In this document: positions 15,191 to 21,645 of the stretch, piece after piece
How the letters are laid out: the number at the start of each line of letters is the position of its first letter
Position numbering within the stretch: position 1 is the first letter of the stretch
NCBI GenBank assembly: GCA_934668295.1
Contig: CAKUND010000013.1
Span: forward strand, 1 to 21,645
Length of the DNA stretch: 21,645 bases
Direction of reading: 5' to 3'
Source of the DNA: an uncultured Oscillospiraceae bacterium
GTDB taxonomy: Bacteria; Bacillota; Clostridia; Oscillospirales; Oscillospiraceae
Made by a program: the position numbers and the translations under genes
The notes under the pieces: generated by a model
The model's input: only the letters and a program-made list of their open reading frames with translations
The model's database searches: none
What the model was told of the DNA's origin: nothing

Positions 15191-15220
15191 AGTATACCAT
15201 ATTTTTTTGATTCTGTACAA
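15191..15220 (-). promoter_or_regulatory. promoter of the comEA-TCS-GerMN operon
   Basis: On the minus strand TTGTAC (15220-15215), 18 bases, TATACT (15196-15191). The start site would be near 15184, so the transcript runs back through the dacF promoter. Confidence 0.7.
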
Positions 15221-15247
15221 TCCGAACAGAATAAAATGGAGATAAAA

Positions 15248-16747
15248 ATGAAAAAAACGAAGTTCCTTTCTCTGCTTTTCGCCGTGCTGATGCTGCTTCA
15301 GCTTTTGGCGCTTCCGGTTTTTTCTGCCGCCGCAGAAGCAGCGCCCGGTCAGGATGAAGCACAGGCCGCCGGGGATACCGCTGCCGCAGAGGACGACAGC
15401 GTCCCGGAGGATCAGCTGCTCTCCTCGCGGGCAAGCTTTTCCGTTGCGGCCAAATCCGCGCTTCTCATCGACCTCAACACCGGACGCGTCGTCTATGAAC
15501 AGGATGCGGACGAGCGCATCTATCCTGCCAGCCTCACCAAGATCATGACGTGCCTGATCGCACTGGAAAACGGCAACCTGTCCGATGTTGTGACCGTTTC
15601 GCCCGCCGCGCTCGACGATCTGGACGCGGATTCGAGCGTAGCGGGGCTTCAGATCGGCGAGCAGATGACGCTCGAGAACCTGCTGTACTGCATGATGGTC
15701 GTCTCCGGAAACGATGCCTGCAACGTCATCGCCGAGCATATTGCGGGCTCCGTGGCTGATTTTGTCCGTATGATGAACCAGCGCGCCTATGAGCTCGGCT
15801 GCCTCAACACCCACTTCAACAATCCCCACGGCCTGCACGACGAGAGCCACTATACCACCGCGCGCGACCTGTCCATTATTACGCAGGCTGCACTCAAGAG
15901 CGAAAACTTCCGCCAGATCGTTGACACCTACGAATATCAGCTGCCCGACGATAATATGCGGCAGAACATCCCCAAGCTCAAAACGACGAACATGCTGATC
16001 TACCGCTCCATGTCCAACGCGCTCTATTATCCGCGCGCACACGGCATCAAGACCGGTTATACCAGTCAGGCCGGCCGCTGCGTCATTTCCGAGGCGACAG
16101 GTGACGGACTGGATCTTCTCGGCATCGTCTGCGGCGCGAAGACGACGGTCCTGGAAAGCGGCGACCTGCTCATGGAGAGCTTCACCGAATGCGCAAGCCT
16201 GTTCGACTACGGCTTTGACAACTACTCGTACTTAACGCTCATGTCGCCCCTGTACCCCGTCGATCAGGTGAAGATCAACAATTCCGCCGGTGCGGAGGCC
16301 GTCGCCGTTGCGCCGCAGGACGAGATCAAGGTCCTGCTTCCAAACGATTACGACCCTGCCCAGCTGGTCACGGATATCCAGCTCAACAGTGACAGCGTCG
16401 ACGCGCCTGTCCGCGAGGGCGACGTGCTTGGCTCCGCTACCGTCGCCTATGCCGGGGAAGTCCTCGGCCAGACAAAGCTGCTCGCCATCACCGACGTAGC
16501 GCGCTCCGAGATCTCCACCGCTGCTGCCGGCACGGGCGCGTATATCCAGAAAAACTGGTGGAAGTGGGTCGTGATCGCGATCTTTGCCGCCATCGGCGTG
16601 ATTCTGGTGCTGATCCTGCTCTATCAGCTGCGCAAGCGCCGTTATCGCCGTATGCGCATGGAGCAGCGCCGCCGCGCGCTGGAGGATCGCCGCCGCCGCT
16701 TCCGCGAGGGCTACGATCTGCCGTTTGACGAGCTGGAACGAAAGTAA
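15248..16747 (+). CDS. D-alanyl-D-alanine carboxypeptidase (DacF/PBP5-like)
   Basis: This low-molecular-weight penicillin-binding protein trims the terminal D-Ala from peptidoglycan stem peptides. In the 499-residue product the signal peptide ends near residue 29 and an acidic Ala-rich stretch follows. The S11 peptidase motifs are complete: SLTK (Ser95, Lys98), SGN (153-155) and KTG (268-270). Residues about 380-435 correspond to the C-terminal PBP5 beta domain. Unlike PBP5 with its amphipathic helix, it ends in a true membrane segment (about 440-459) and a 40-residue Arg-rich tail. The ATG at 15248 follows TGGAGATAAAA. The frame is open further upstream, but the promoter lies inside that part. 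Confidence 0.93.
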   Translation: MKKTKFLSLLFAVLMLLQLLALPVFSAAAEAAPGQDEAQAAGDTAAAEDDSVPEDQLLSSRASFSVAAKSALLIDLNTGRVVYEQDADERIYPASLTKIMTCLIALENGNLSDVVTVSPAALDDLDADSSVAGLQIGEQMTLENLLYCMMVVSGNDACNVIAEHIAGSVADFVRMMNQRAYELGCLNTHFNNPHGLHDESHYTTARDLSIITQAALKSENFRQIVDTYEYQLPDDNMRQNIPKLKTTNMLIYRSMSNALYYPRAHGIKTGYTSQAGRCVISEATGDGLDLLGIVCGAKTTVLESGDLLMESFTECASLFDYGFDNYSYLTLMSPLYPVDQVKINNSAGAEAVAVAPQDEIKVLLPNDYDPAQLVTDIQLNSDSVDAPVREGDVLGSATVAYAGEVLGQTKLLAITDVARSEISTAAAGTGAYIQKNWWKWVVIAIFAAIGVILVLILLYQLRKRRYRRMRMEQRRRALEDRRRRFREGYDLPFDELERK

Positions 16748-16762
16748 AGGAGGGCGCATCGC

Positions 16763-17329
16763 ATGCTGAACTGGGAATCGCTTCAGACTGCCTGCCTGTC
16801 ATGCACCAGCTGCCCGCTGTCGCAGACGCGGCACAACGTCGTTTTCGGCGTCGGCCCGCAGGACGCGGAGGTGCTGTTCGTCGGCGAGGGGCCGGGCGAA
16901 AATGAGGATCTGCAGGGTGAGCCGTTCGTTGGCGCGGCGGGAAAATTTCTCGACGAAATGCTCTCGATCATCGATCTGAGTCGGGAAAACTGCTATATCA
17001 CGAACATCGTCAAGTGCCGCCCGCCGAAAAACCGCGATCCGATGCAGACCGAGCAGGACGCGTGCATCGGCTTTCTGCGCGCGCAGACAAAGCTGATCCA
17101 GCCGAAGATCATCGTCTGCCTCGGCCGTATCGCGGCCATGCGCCTCATCCGTCCGGATTTCAAGATCTCCCGCGAGCACGGACAGTTCACCGAAAAGGGC
17201 GGCATTCTCTTTACCGCGCTTTACCACCCGTCCGCCCTCCTGCGTGACGAAACCAGACGCCCGGACACCTTCTCAGACCTCAAAGCCCTCCAGGCAAAGA
17301 TCCGCGAGGTCTGTACCAGAACCCCATAA
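16763..17329 (+). CDS. uracil-DNA glycosylase, family 4 (4Fe-4S)
   Basis: The 188-residue enzyme removes uracil from DNA in base excision repair. Cysteines 14, 17, 85 and 101 (CTSC, then C-x15-C) match the iron-sulfur ligands of family-4 UDGs. Motif A is GEGPGENEDLQGEPFVG (about 41-57), and the conserved late motif is YHPSALLR (154-161). Length is normal for the family. AGGAGGG is about 8 bases before the ATG. It lies 15 bases after the dacF-like gene and before a strong terminator, so both genes probably share the promoter at 15146. Confidence 0.93.
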   Translation: MLNWESLQTACLSCTSCPLSQTRHNVVFGVGPQDAEVLFVGEGPGENEDLQGEPFVGAAGKFLDEMLSIIDLSRENCYITNIVKCRPPKNRDPMQTEQDACIGFLRAQTKLIQPKIIVCLGRIAAMRLIRPDFKISREHGQFTEKGGILFTALYHPSALLRDETRRPDTFSDLKALQAKIREVCTRTP

Positions 17330-17334
17330 CCGCC

Positions 17335-17364
17335 AAAGGACGCGCCTTACAGCGCGTCCTTTTT
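17335..17364 (+). terminator. terminator of the dacF-UDG operon
   Basis: A perfect 11-base stem AAAGGACGCGC/GCGCGTCCTTT with loop CTTACA runs into TTTTT. It lies 5 bases after the UDG stop. Confidence 0.9.
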
Positions 17365-17366
17365 GA

Positions 17367-18098
17367 TCTGTGAGCTTCAACTCAGCAGGCGCAGTTGTGG
17401 AACAAAACAGCGCAGCCGGATCCGGCGGCTCCGTGGCCGTTGAAACCGGCGAACCGCTGGAGCCGAGCGCGGAATATGTCGCTGCCGGCATTCGCAGACA
17501 GAAAAACCTGTGGTACTATCAGGAGCAGCCCATCGCCATGGTTTTCGACGACAACGGCGGCATTTACATGGACGAGGAAGCCAAGGACGGCATTTATCTG
17601 CATGTCATACGGGACAGCAGCGGCGGCATTTCAGAGGCGGCCATTGTCACAAAGCAGCAGTTCCGTGAGCTGGCCGGCCGCCATATGAACGCCATGGAGA
17701 TCGAGTACACGGAAAACACGCTCATGTCTTACGTCGACCCGACGGACGGCAAAACGTATTACAGCTTCGACGACGGCAAGACCTTTGAGCCGCTGACAAA
17801 CGCGGAATTTGAAGCGCGCTTCCCGACGCCGGACGTCGAATGGTGGACCTATGACGAATACAAGGCGTGGCTCGACAACGAAAAGGTGCAGCTGCAGAGC
17901 CTGCTCGGCGAAGAAGCATGGACCAACAGCGACGGCAGCTTCATCTGGACACAGGAGAAGATCGACGAGACGATCGCCCTGTATGAAAGCATTCTGGAAG
18001 ACATCCAAAACGGCATCCAATATTCCAAAACCGTGGACGGACAGGACGATGTGATGCTGAGCTTTAATCCTGCCGACATCAGCACCTCGGCAGACTGA
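17367..18098 (+). pseudogene. orphan open frame without start signals, possible 5'-truncated gene
   Basis: The frame begins right after an in-frame TGA (17364-17366) at the end of the terminator. The first possible start is a GTG at 17370, without ribosome binding site, promoter or signal peptide. The roughly 242 residues are hydrophilic and look protein-like: LWYYQEQPIAMVFDDNGGIYMDEE, GKTYYSFDDGKTFEPLTNAEFEARFP, and an acidic helical end (EKIDETIALYESILEDIQNG). Such sequence recalls the extracytoplasmic C-terminal regions of BlaR1/M56-type peptidases of Clostridia. That is a low-confidence resemblance from memory. The best reading is the remnant of a longer gene whose front was lost. An intact gene translated by an unusual route is the alternative. 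Confidence 0.5.
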
Positions 18099-18117
18099 CA
18101 AAGATATCTGCACCAAA

Positions 18118-18154
18118 CCCGCCCCCTGCCGCACAGAACGCGGCAGGGGGCGGG
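18118..18154. terminator. bidirectional hairpin between the orphan frame and the deacetylase gene
   Basis: A perfect 15-base stem CCCGCCCCCTGCCGC/GCGGCAGGGGGCGGG with loop ACAGAAC. It is followed by CTTTC on the plus side and TTTGG on the minus side, both weak U-runs. It lies between convergent frames. Confidence 0.7.
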
Positions 18155-18219
18155 CTTTCGGCATCCGATTCAAGCTCCGTGCGCAGGGCGATACAGCGGT
18201 GCGGGAGAACGGCTCGATT

Positions 18220-19341
18220 TCAGGAGACCTTCCCGGACGGTGAAACGAACCACAGATAATCCGGCAGCGTGATGCGGTGGGAGACGAAGCTGCGCGGCAC
18301 CTGATAAGGATCCATACCGGTCTGATAAGTCCAGCCGTCCATGCGCAGTGCAAACGCGTAATACTCCTTTGCCACATCCATCGTCAGATGGCTGTATTTG
18401 CCCTCCGGGTAGCACAGCACATACGGGATCTGCCCCGTCGCGGCGGCCAGCGCGGCGTTGGAGCGCTCCATTTCCTCCCGGAGCGCAGCTTCGTCCATGG
18501 CGCTGAGATTTCCGTGCGTGTAGGTATGGCTCTGGATGCTGACAAGGCCGGAGGCTGCCAGCTCATATACCTGCTCCTGCGTCATTTTGTGTGTGTTTCC
18601 CATGGCGTTGCCAATCACGAAGATGGTCGCCTTGGTCTGGTATTTTTCCAGCAGGGGATAAAGCACCGTATAATTGTCGTCATATCCGTCGTCAAAGGTC
18701 AGAATGACCGGCTTCTCATAGTCTTCGATATGCGTCAGATCCGAAAACCAGATCGGCTCATACCCATTGTCCTGCAGATACTGCAGCTGCTCCTCCATGC
18801 CGGCTTCGCTGACAAACAGATCGGAATAGCCCCAGATCTCGTCTCCAACAGCGTGGTACATGAGAACCGGTACGTTCCAGCCCTCCGGGATCTGACCGAT
18901 CGTCTGCCGCTTTGCCAGATATCGCAGCCCGTCCGGTGCCTCGCCCCATTCCAGCCCGAGCTGCTGCACGGCGTCCTCCAGCGGAACATACGCCTGTGAC
19001 TGAAAACGAACTGTCTCCAGTCCGGTCAGAAGCTCCGTATCGGCGTTTAAGGGCTCTGCCGCTTCCAGAACATCCGTCAGCGCGGCCCATTCTGTCCCAT
19101 CCGCCTGATAAAGCTCTGTCATCCGTCCCAGCAGCCAGACCGGCTCCAACGGCAGCAGCGCATATTCCGGCTCCGGATCCTCTGCGGCAATATCATCTTC
19201 CGGCTGTATGACAGGCGCGGGCGGCGTTTCCAGAGCCTGCTCCGCTGCGGCGGGGGGCTCGGGCAGGGCTGCTTCCGGTGCGGCACAGGCACAGAGCAGC
19301 GCCAGCAGGTAAAGACAGGCGAGCAGGCGGAAAATACGCAT
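18220..19341 (-). CDS. lipoprotein polysaccharide deacetylase (NodB family)
   Basis: This is a 373-residue lipoprotein with lipobox LCAC (lipidated Cys19) and a Pro/Glu-rich linker. A small module around YVPLEDAVQQLGLEWGEAPDGLRYL (about 118-142) looks like the copper-amine-oxidase-N-like stalk domain. A NodB domain starts near residue 158. Its metal and catalytic motifs are present: TFDDGYDDN (Asp217, Asp218), HTYTH (His272, His276) and YPEGKYSHLT. Family members deacetylate GlcNAc or MurNAc in peptidoglycan or other surface glycans. The substrate is not told by sequence. GAGGT lies about 8 bases before the ATG. It is monocistronic and divergent from ktrB. Confidence 0.92.
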   Translation of the reverse strand: MRIFRLLACLYLLALLCACAAPEAALPEPPAAAEQALETPPAPVIQPEDDIAAEDPEPEYALLPLEPVWLLGRMTELYQADGTEWAALTDVLEAAEPLNADTELLTGLETVRFQSQAYVPLEDAVQQLGLEWGEAPDGLRYLAKRQTIGQIPEGWNVPVLMYHAVGDEIWGYSDLFVSEAGMEEQLQYLQDNGYEPIWFSDLTHIEDYEKPVILTFDDGYDDNYTVLYPLLEKYQTKATIFVIGNAMGNTHKMTQEQVYELAASGLVSIQSHTYTHGNLSAMDEAALREEMERSNAALAAATGQIPYVLCYPEGKYSHLTMDVAKEYYAFALRMDGWTYQTGMDPYQVPRSFVSHRITLPDYLWFVSPSGKVS

Positions 19342-19372
19342 ATTTGGCTACCTCGTTTCTCTTTATGTACTA

Positions 19373-19401
19373 AGTTTATCATGATTTTTCGGCAGAAACA
19401 A
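19373..19401 (-). promoter_or_regulatory. predicted promoter of the deacetylase gene
   Basis: On the minus strand TTGTTT (19401-19396), 17 bases, TAAACT (19378-19373). It lies about 30 bases upstream of the ATG and back-to-back with the ktrB promoter. Confidence 0.55.
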
Positions 19402-19420
19402 GTCTGACAGGCAGTTTTTC

Positions 19421-19449
19421 TTGACGGCGGTGCGCCATCTGATTATAAT
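19421..19449 (+). promoter_or_regulatory. promoter of ktrB-ktrA
   Basis: TTGACG at 19421-19426, 17 bases, then a perfect TATAAT at 19444-19449. The start site would be near 19456. Confidence 0.82.
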
Positions 19450-19483
19450 ATAGTGTATTCCAGAGAGGAGACGGCTTTCTGCT

Positions 19484-20854
19484 ATGCTTCTATCATTTTT
19501 CCGCCGGCTCGGAAGGCCGTTCCGCACCATGCGCCCGGGACGGCTGATCGTGTTGGTTTTCCTCTTTATCATCCTGCTTGGCACGGGCCTTCTGTGCCTG
19601 CCTGCCGCGTCACGCTCCGGTGAGGCGACGCCGTTTCTGACGAGCCTGTTCACCGCGACCTCTGCGACCTGCGTGACCGGCCTCATCCGTGTCGACACCG
19701 GGACGCACTGGGCCATGTTCGGTCAGGTCGTCATTCTGCTGCTCATTCAGATCGGCGGCCTTGGCTTTATGACCATCGCGTGTCTGTTTTTCTTCGCGCT
19801 CCGCCGCAAGATCGGTTTGCGGGAGCGTATGGTTCTGGCGCAGGCTCTCGGCAGCGACAGCTACAGCGGCATCGTGAGCCTTGTGCGCAATATCCTGCGC
19901 GGCACAGCCGCAGTTGAGGGCGCGGGCGCACTCATCCTGTTTTTCCGCTTCCTGCCGGAGTTCGGCTTCGGAAGGGCTCTATGGTACGGCGTGTTCCATT
20001 CTGTCTCCGCGTTCTGCAACGCGGGCTTCGATGTGCTGGGCGACGTTGACGCAGGCGGAAGCCTCTGCCGCTATGTGACAGACCCGGTCGTAAATTTCAC
20101 CATCATGGCGCTCATCATCATCGGCGGCCTCGGCTTTGCCGTCTGGGGCGACATCCGTCACAATCGCCGCTTTTCCCGCATGAGCGTCTATACGCGGCTG
20201 GTCATCCTCATCACAACAGTCCTGATTTTCGGCGGCGCGGGAATTTTTGCCGCGCTCGAATGGAACAATCCCGGCACGCTCGGCGGTCTGGCCCCGCCGC
20301 AGAAGCTGATGGCCGCGCTGTTCCAGTCGGTCACGCTCCGCACGGCGGGCTTCGCGACCTTCGACCAGAACGCGCTGTCAGACGTGTCAAAGGCCGCGGC
20401 GGATTTCCTGATGCTGATCGGCGGCTCGTCCGGCTCAACGGCGGGCGGCGTGAAGACCGTGACGGTCGGCGTGATCCTGCTTGCCGCGTGGTCGACCGCG
20501 CGCGGCAGGACAAGCGTGCAGATCATGAAGCGCCGGATCCCGCAGCAGGCCGTCGCGAACGCGTCCGCGCTGTTCATTCTGGTGCTGCTGCTGTCCGGCC
20601 TCGGCGCGGCGTTTCTGAGCATCGCAGATCATGTGAGTCTGGAAAATGCCCTGTACGAGACGATCTCCGCCCTGTGCACTGTCGGCCTGACGACCGGCAT
20701 TACCAGCACCTTGTGCGCCGCGTCGCAGATCGTTCTGATCATTTTCATGTTTTTCGGCCGGCTCGGGATCATGACCATCAGCGTCGGCTTCCTGGCCGCC
20801 GACCGTGCCGAGGAACGCGTCAGCTACGCGGAAACAAAAATCATGATCGGCTGA
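19484..20854 (+). CDS. ktrB: TrkH/KtrB-family potassium uptake membrane subunit
   Basis: The 456-residue integral membrane protein forms the K+ (or Na+-coupled K+) translocation path. The four pore-loop repeats can be seen by their filter glycines: TSATCVTGL, VSAFCNAGFD, VTLRTAGFAT and SALCTVGLTTG. The intramembrane gate region GGSSGSTAGGVKT is also present. The length and the directly following TrkA-type gene fit a KtrAB system. The ATG at 19484 lies about 13 bases after AGAGGAG, a rather wide spacing. The gene symbol follows this pairing and is not proven. Confidence 0.92.
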   Translation: MLLSFFRRLGRPFRTMRPGRLIVLVFLFIILLGTGLLCLPAASRSGEATPFLTSLFTATSATCVTGLIRVDTGTHWAMFGQVVILLLIQIGGLGFMTIACLFFFALRRKIGLRERMVLAQALGSDSYSGIVSLVRNILRGTAAVEGAGALILFFRFLPEFGFGRALWYGVFHSVSAFCNAGFDVLGDVDAGGSLCRYVTDPVVNFTIMALIIIGGLGFAVWGDIRHNRRFSRMSVYTRLVILITTVLIFGGAGIFAALEWNNPGTLGGLAPPQKLMAALFQSVTLRTAGFATFDQNALSDVSKAAADFLMLIGGSSGSTAGGVKTVTVGVILLAAWSTARGRTSVQIMKRRIPQQAVANASALFILVLLLSGLGAAFLSIADHVSLENALYETISALCTVGLTTGITSTLCAASQIVLIIFMFFGRLGIMTISVGFLAADRAEERVSYAETKIMIG

Positions 20855-20870
20855 ATAGGAGAGTAATACC

Positions 20871-21518
20871 ATGAAAAAAACATATATTGTAATTGGACTT
20901 GGACGCTTCGGCAGCGCGGTCGCGCAGCGGTTGTATGAGCTCGGCAGCGAGGTGCTCGCCATCGATCTGCACCCGGAGCTCGTGCAGAGGATGGAAAGCA
21001 AAGTCACCTGCGCCGCCGTGTGCGACGCGCGGGATGAGGACGCGCTGCGCGCGCTTGGCGTGCGGAATTACGACTGCGCCGTCGTTGCCATCGGCGGCGA
21101 TCTGGCCACGAGCGTCGTAGCGACGCTGAACCTGAAGGAGCTCGGCGTTCAGACTGTCGTCTGCAAGGCGACGGATGAGACGCAGCGCCGCGCGCTGGAA
21201 AAGATCGGCGCAGATCATGTCGTCGTACCAGAGCGTGAGTCCGGCATCAAGCTGGCGCAGTCCCTGACCTCGTCGAGCATTCTGGACTTTATCGAGCTTT
21301 CGCCGGACTGCGGCATCGCCGAGCTGCAGACGCCGCCCGAATGGTGCGGCAAGAGCATCCGGGAGCTGGATATCCGCGCAAAATACGGCGTGAATGTCAT
21401 CGCCGTGCGGGAAAACGGAAAGGTACACGTCACGCTGGACGCGAACCGCCCGCTGAACGAGCATATCACGCTTGTCCTGCTCGGCGAGAACGACCGGCTC
21501 GCGAGGGTGAATCCGTGA
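20871..21518 (+). CDS. ktrA: TrkA/KtrA-family regulatory subunit of potassium uptake
   Basis: The 215-residue cytoplasmic protein has an N-terminal RCK/TrkA-N Rossmann domain (IVIGLGRFGSAVAQRL, with GLGRFG at 9-14, and the acidic residue after strand 2 in AIDLHPE). The C-terminal TrkA-C domain spans about 140-213 (GKSIRELDIRAKYGVNVIAVRENGK). KtrA rings bind ATP/ADP or NAD(H) and gate KtrB. It lies 16 bases after ktrB with AGGAGAG about 8 bases before the ATG, so the two are one operon. Confidence 0.94.
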   Translation: MKKTYIVIGLGRFGSAVAQRLYELGSEVLAIDLHPELVQRMESKVTCAAVCDARDEDALRALGVRNYDCAVVAIGGDLATSVVATLNLKELGVQTVVCKATDETQRRALEKIGADHVVVPERESGIKLAQSLTSSSILDFIELSPDCGIAELQTPPEWCGKSIRELDIRAKYGVNVIAVRENGKVHVTLDANRPLNEHITLVLLGENDRLARVNP

Positions 21519-21645
21519 TGGAGGAAACAATCACAAGCCGCCGGAACCCGCTTCTGACGCACACGAAAAAGCTGCTCACCTCGCGCGCCTACCGCGAAAA
21601 ATCCGGCGAATTCGCCGCCGACGGCGTGAAGCTGCTGGCGGAGGC
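21518..21645 (+). CDS. TrmH/SpoU-family RNA methyltransferase, 5' end (partial)
   Basis: The start ATG overlaps the ktrA stop by one base (TGATG), and GAGGGTGA lies upstream. The 42 visible residues, such as SRRNPLLTHTKKLLTSRAYREK and GEFAADGVKLLAEA, match the N-terminal substrate-binding region of SpoU-type 2'-O-ribose methyltransferases acting on rRNA. The catalytic SPOUT domain lies beyond the window. It is probably read from the ktrB promoter. Confidence 0.85.
   Translation, partial: MEETITSRRNPLLTHTKKLLTSRAYREKSGEFAADGVKLLAE

Overview
The window looks like chromosomal DNA of a GC-rich, endospore-forming, Gram-positive (monoderm) Clostridium-class bacterium, most likely of the Oscillospiraceae (Oscillibacter/Flavonifractor-like). 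Support comes from a spoIIGA-sigE pair, Rex, S-layer-homology and LPXTG surface proteins, strong AGGAGG-type ribosome binding sites and GC-rich codon use. The family-level placement is inference. I see no phage, IS, CRISPR or rRNA genes.

Left part (1-4825): the 3' end of a PAP2-type phosphatase and trmB (tRNA m7G46 methyltransferase). A large secreted protein with InlB-type repeats and three SLH domains follows, preceded by a hairpin-rich leader. Next are a minus-strand triple S1-repeat protein and a divergent DUF951 gene.

Sporulation and redox part (4945-7358): spoIIGA and sigE overlap by ATGA, so the protease that activates pro-sigma-E is co-translated with its substrate. Rex follows from its own promoter with a duplicated TTTATCGATA element at the predicted start site. 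Then comes tRNA-Leu(CAA) with a near-perfect promoter. Behind the tRNA lies a gene-free stretch of about 450 bases holding three successive perfect inverted repeats.

Surface and transport part (7814-11675): an LPQTG-anchored Cna-B/SpaA-like protein, a minus-strand Na/Pi cotransporter with a PhoU-like tail, and a short secreted BspA-like protein.

Signalling part (15131 down to 11738, minus strand): a tightly coupled four-gene operon of ComEA-like HHH protein, OmpR-type response regulator, sensor kinase and GerMN lipoprotein. Its promoter faces the promoter of the divergent dacF-like D,D-carboxypeptidase gene (15248-16747), which is followed by a family-4 uracil-DNA glycosylase.

Right part (17367-21645): an orphan open frame with no visible initiation signals, a lipoprotein polysaccharide deacetylase (minus), the ktrB-ktrA potassium uptake pair, and the start of a SpoU-type rRNA methyltransferase.

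The genes are mostly housekeeping and envelope functions. I did not find an obvious new multi-gene system. The most unusual items are the post-tRNA palindrome cluster, the face-to-face comEA/dacF promoters, the structured SLH leader, the divergent Rex with its repeat element, and the TCS-GerMN operon.
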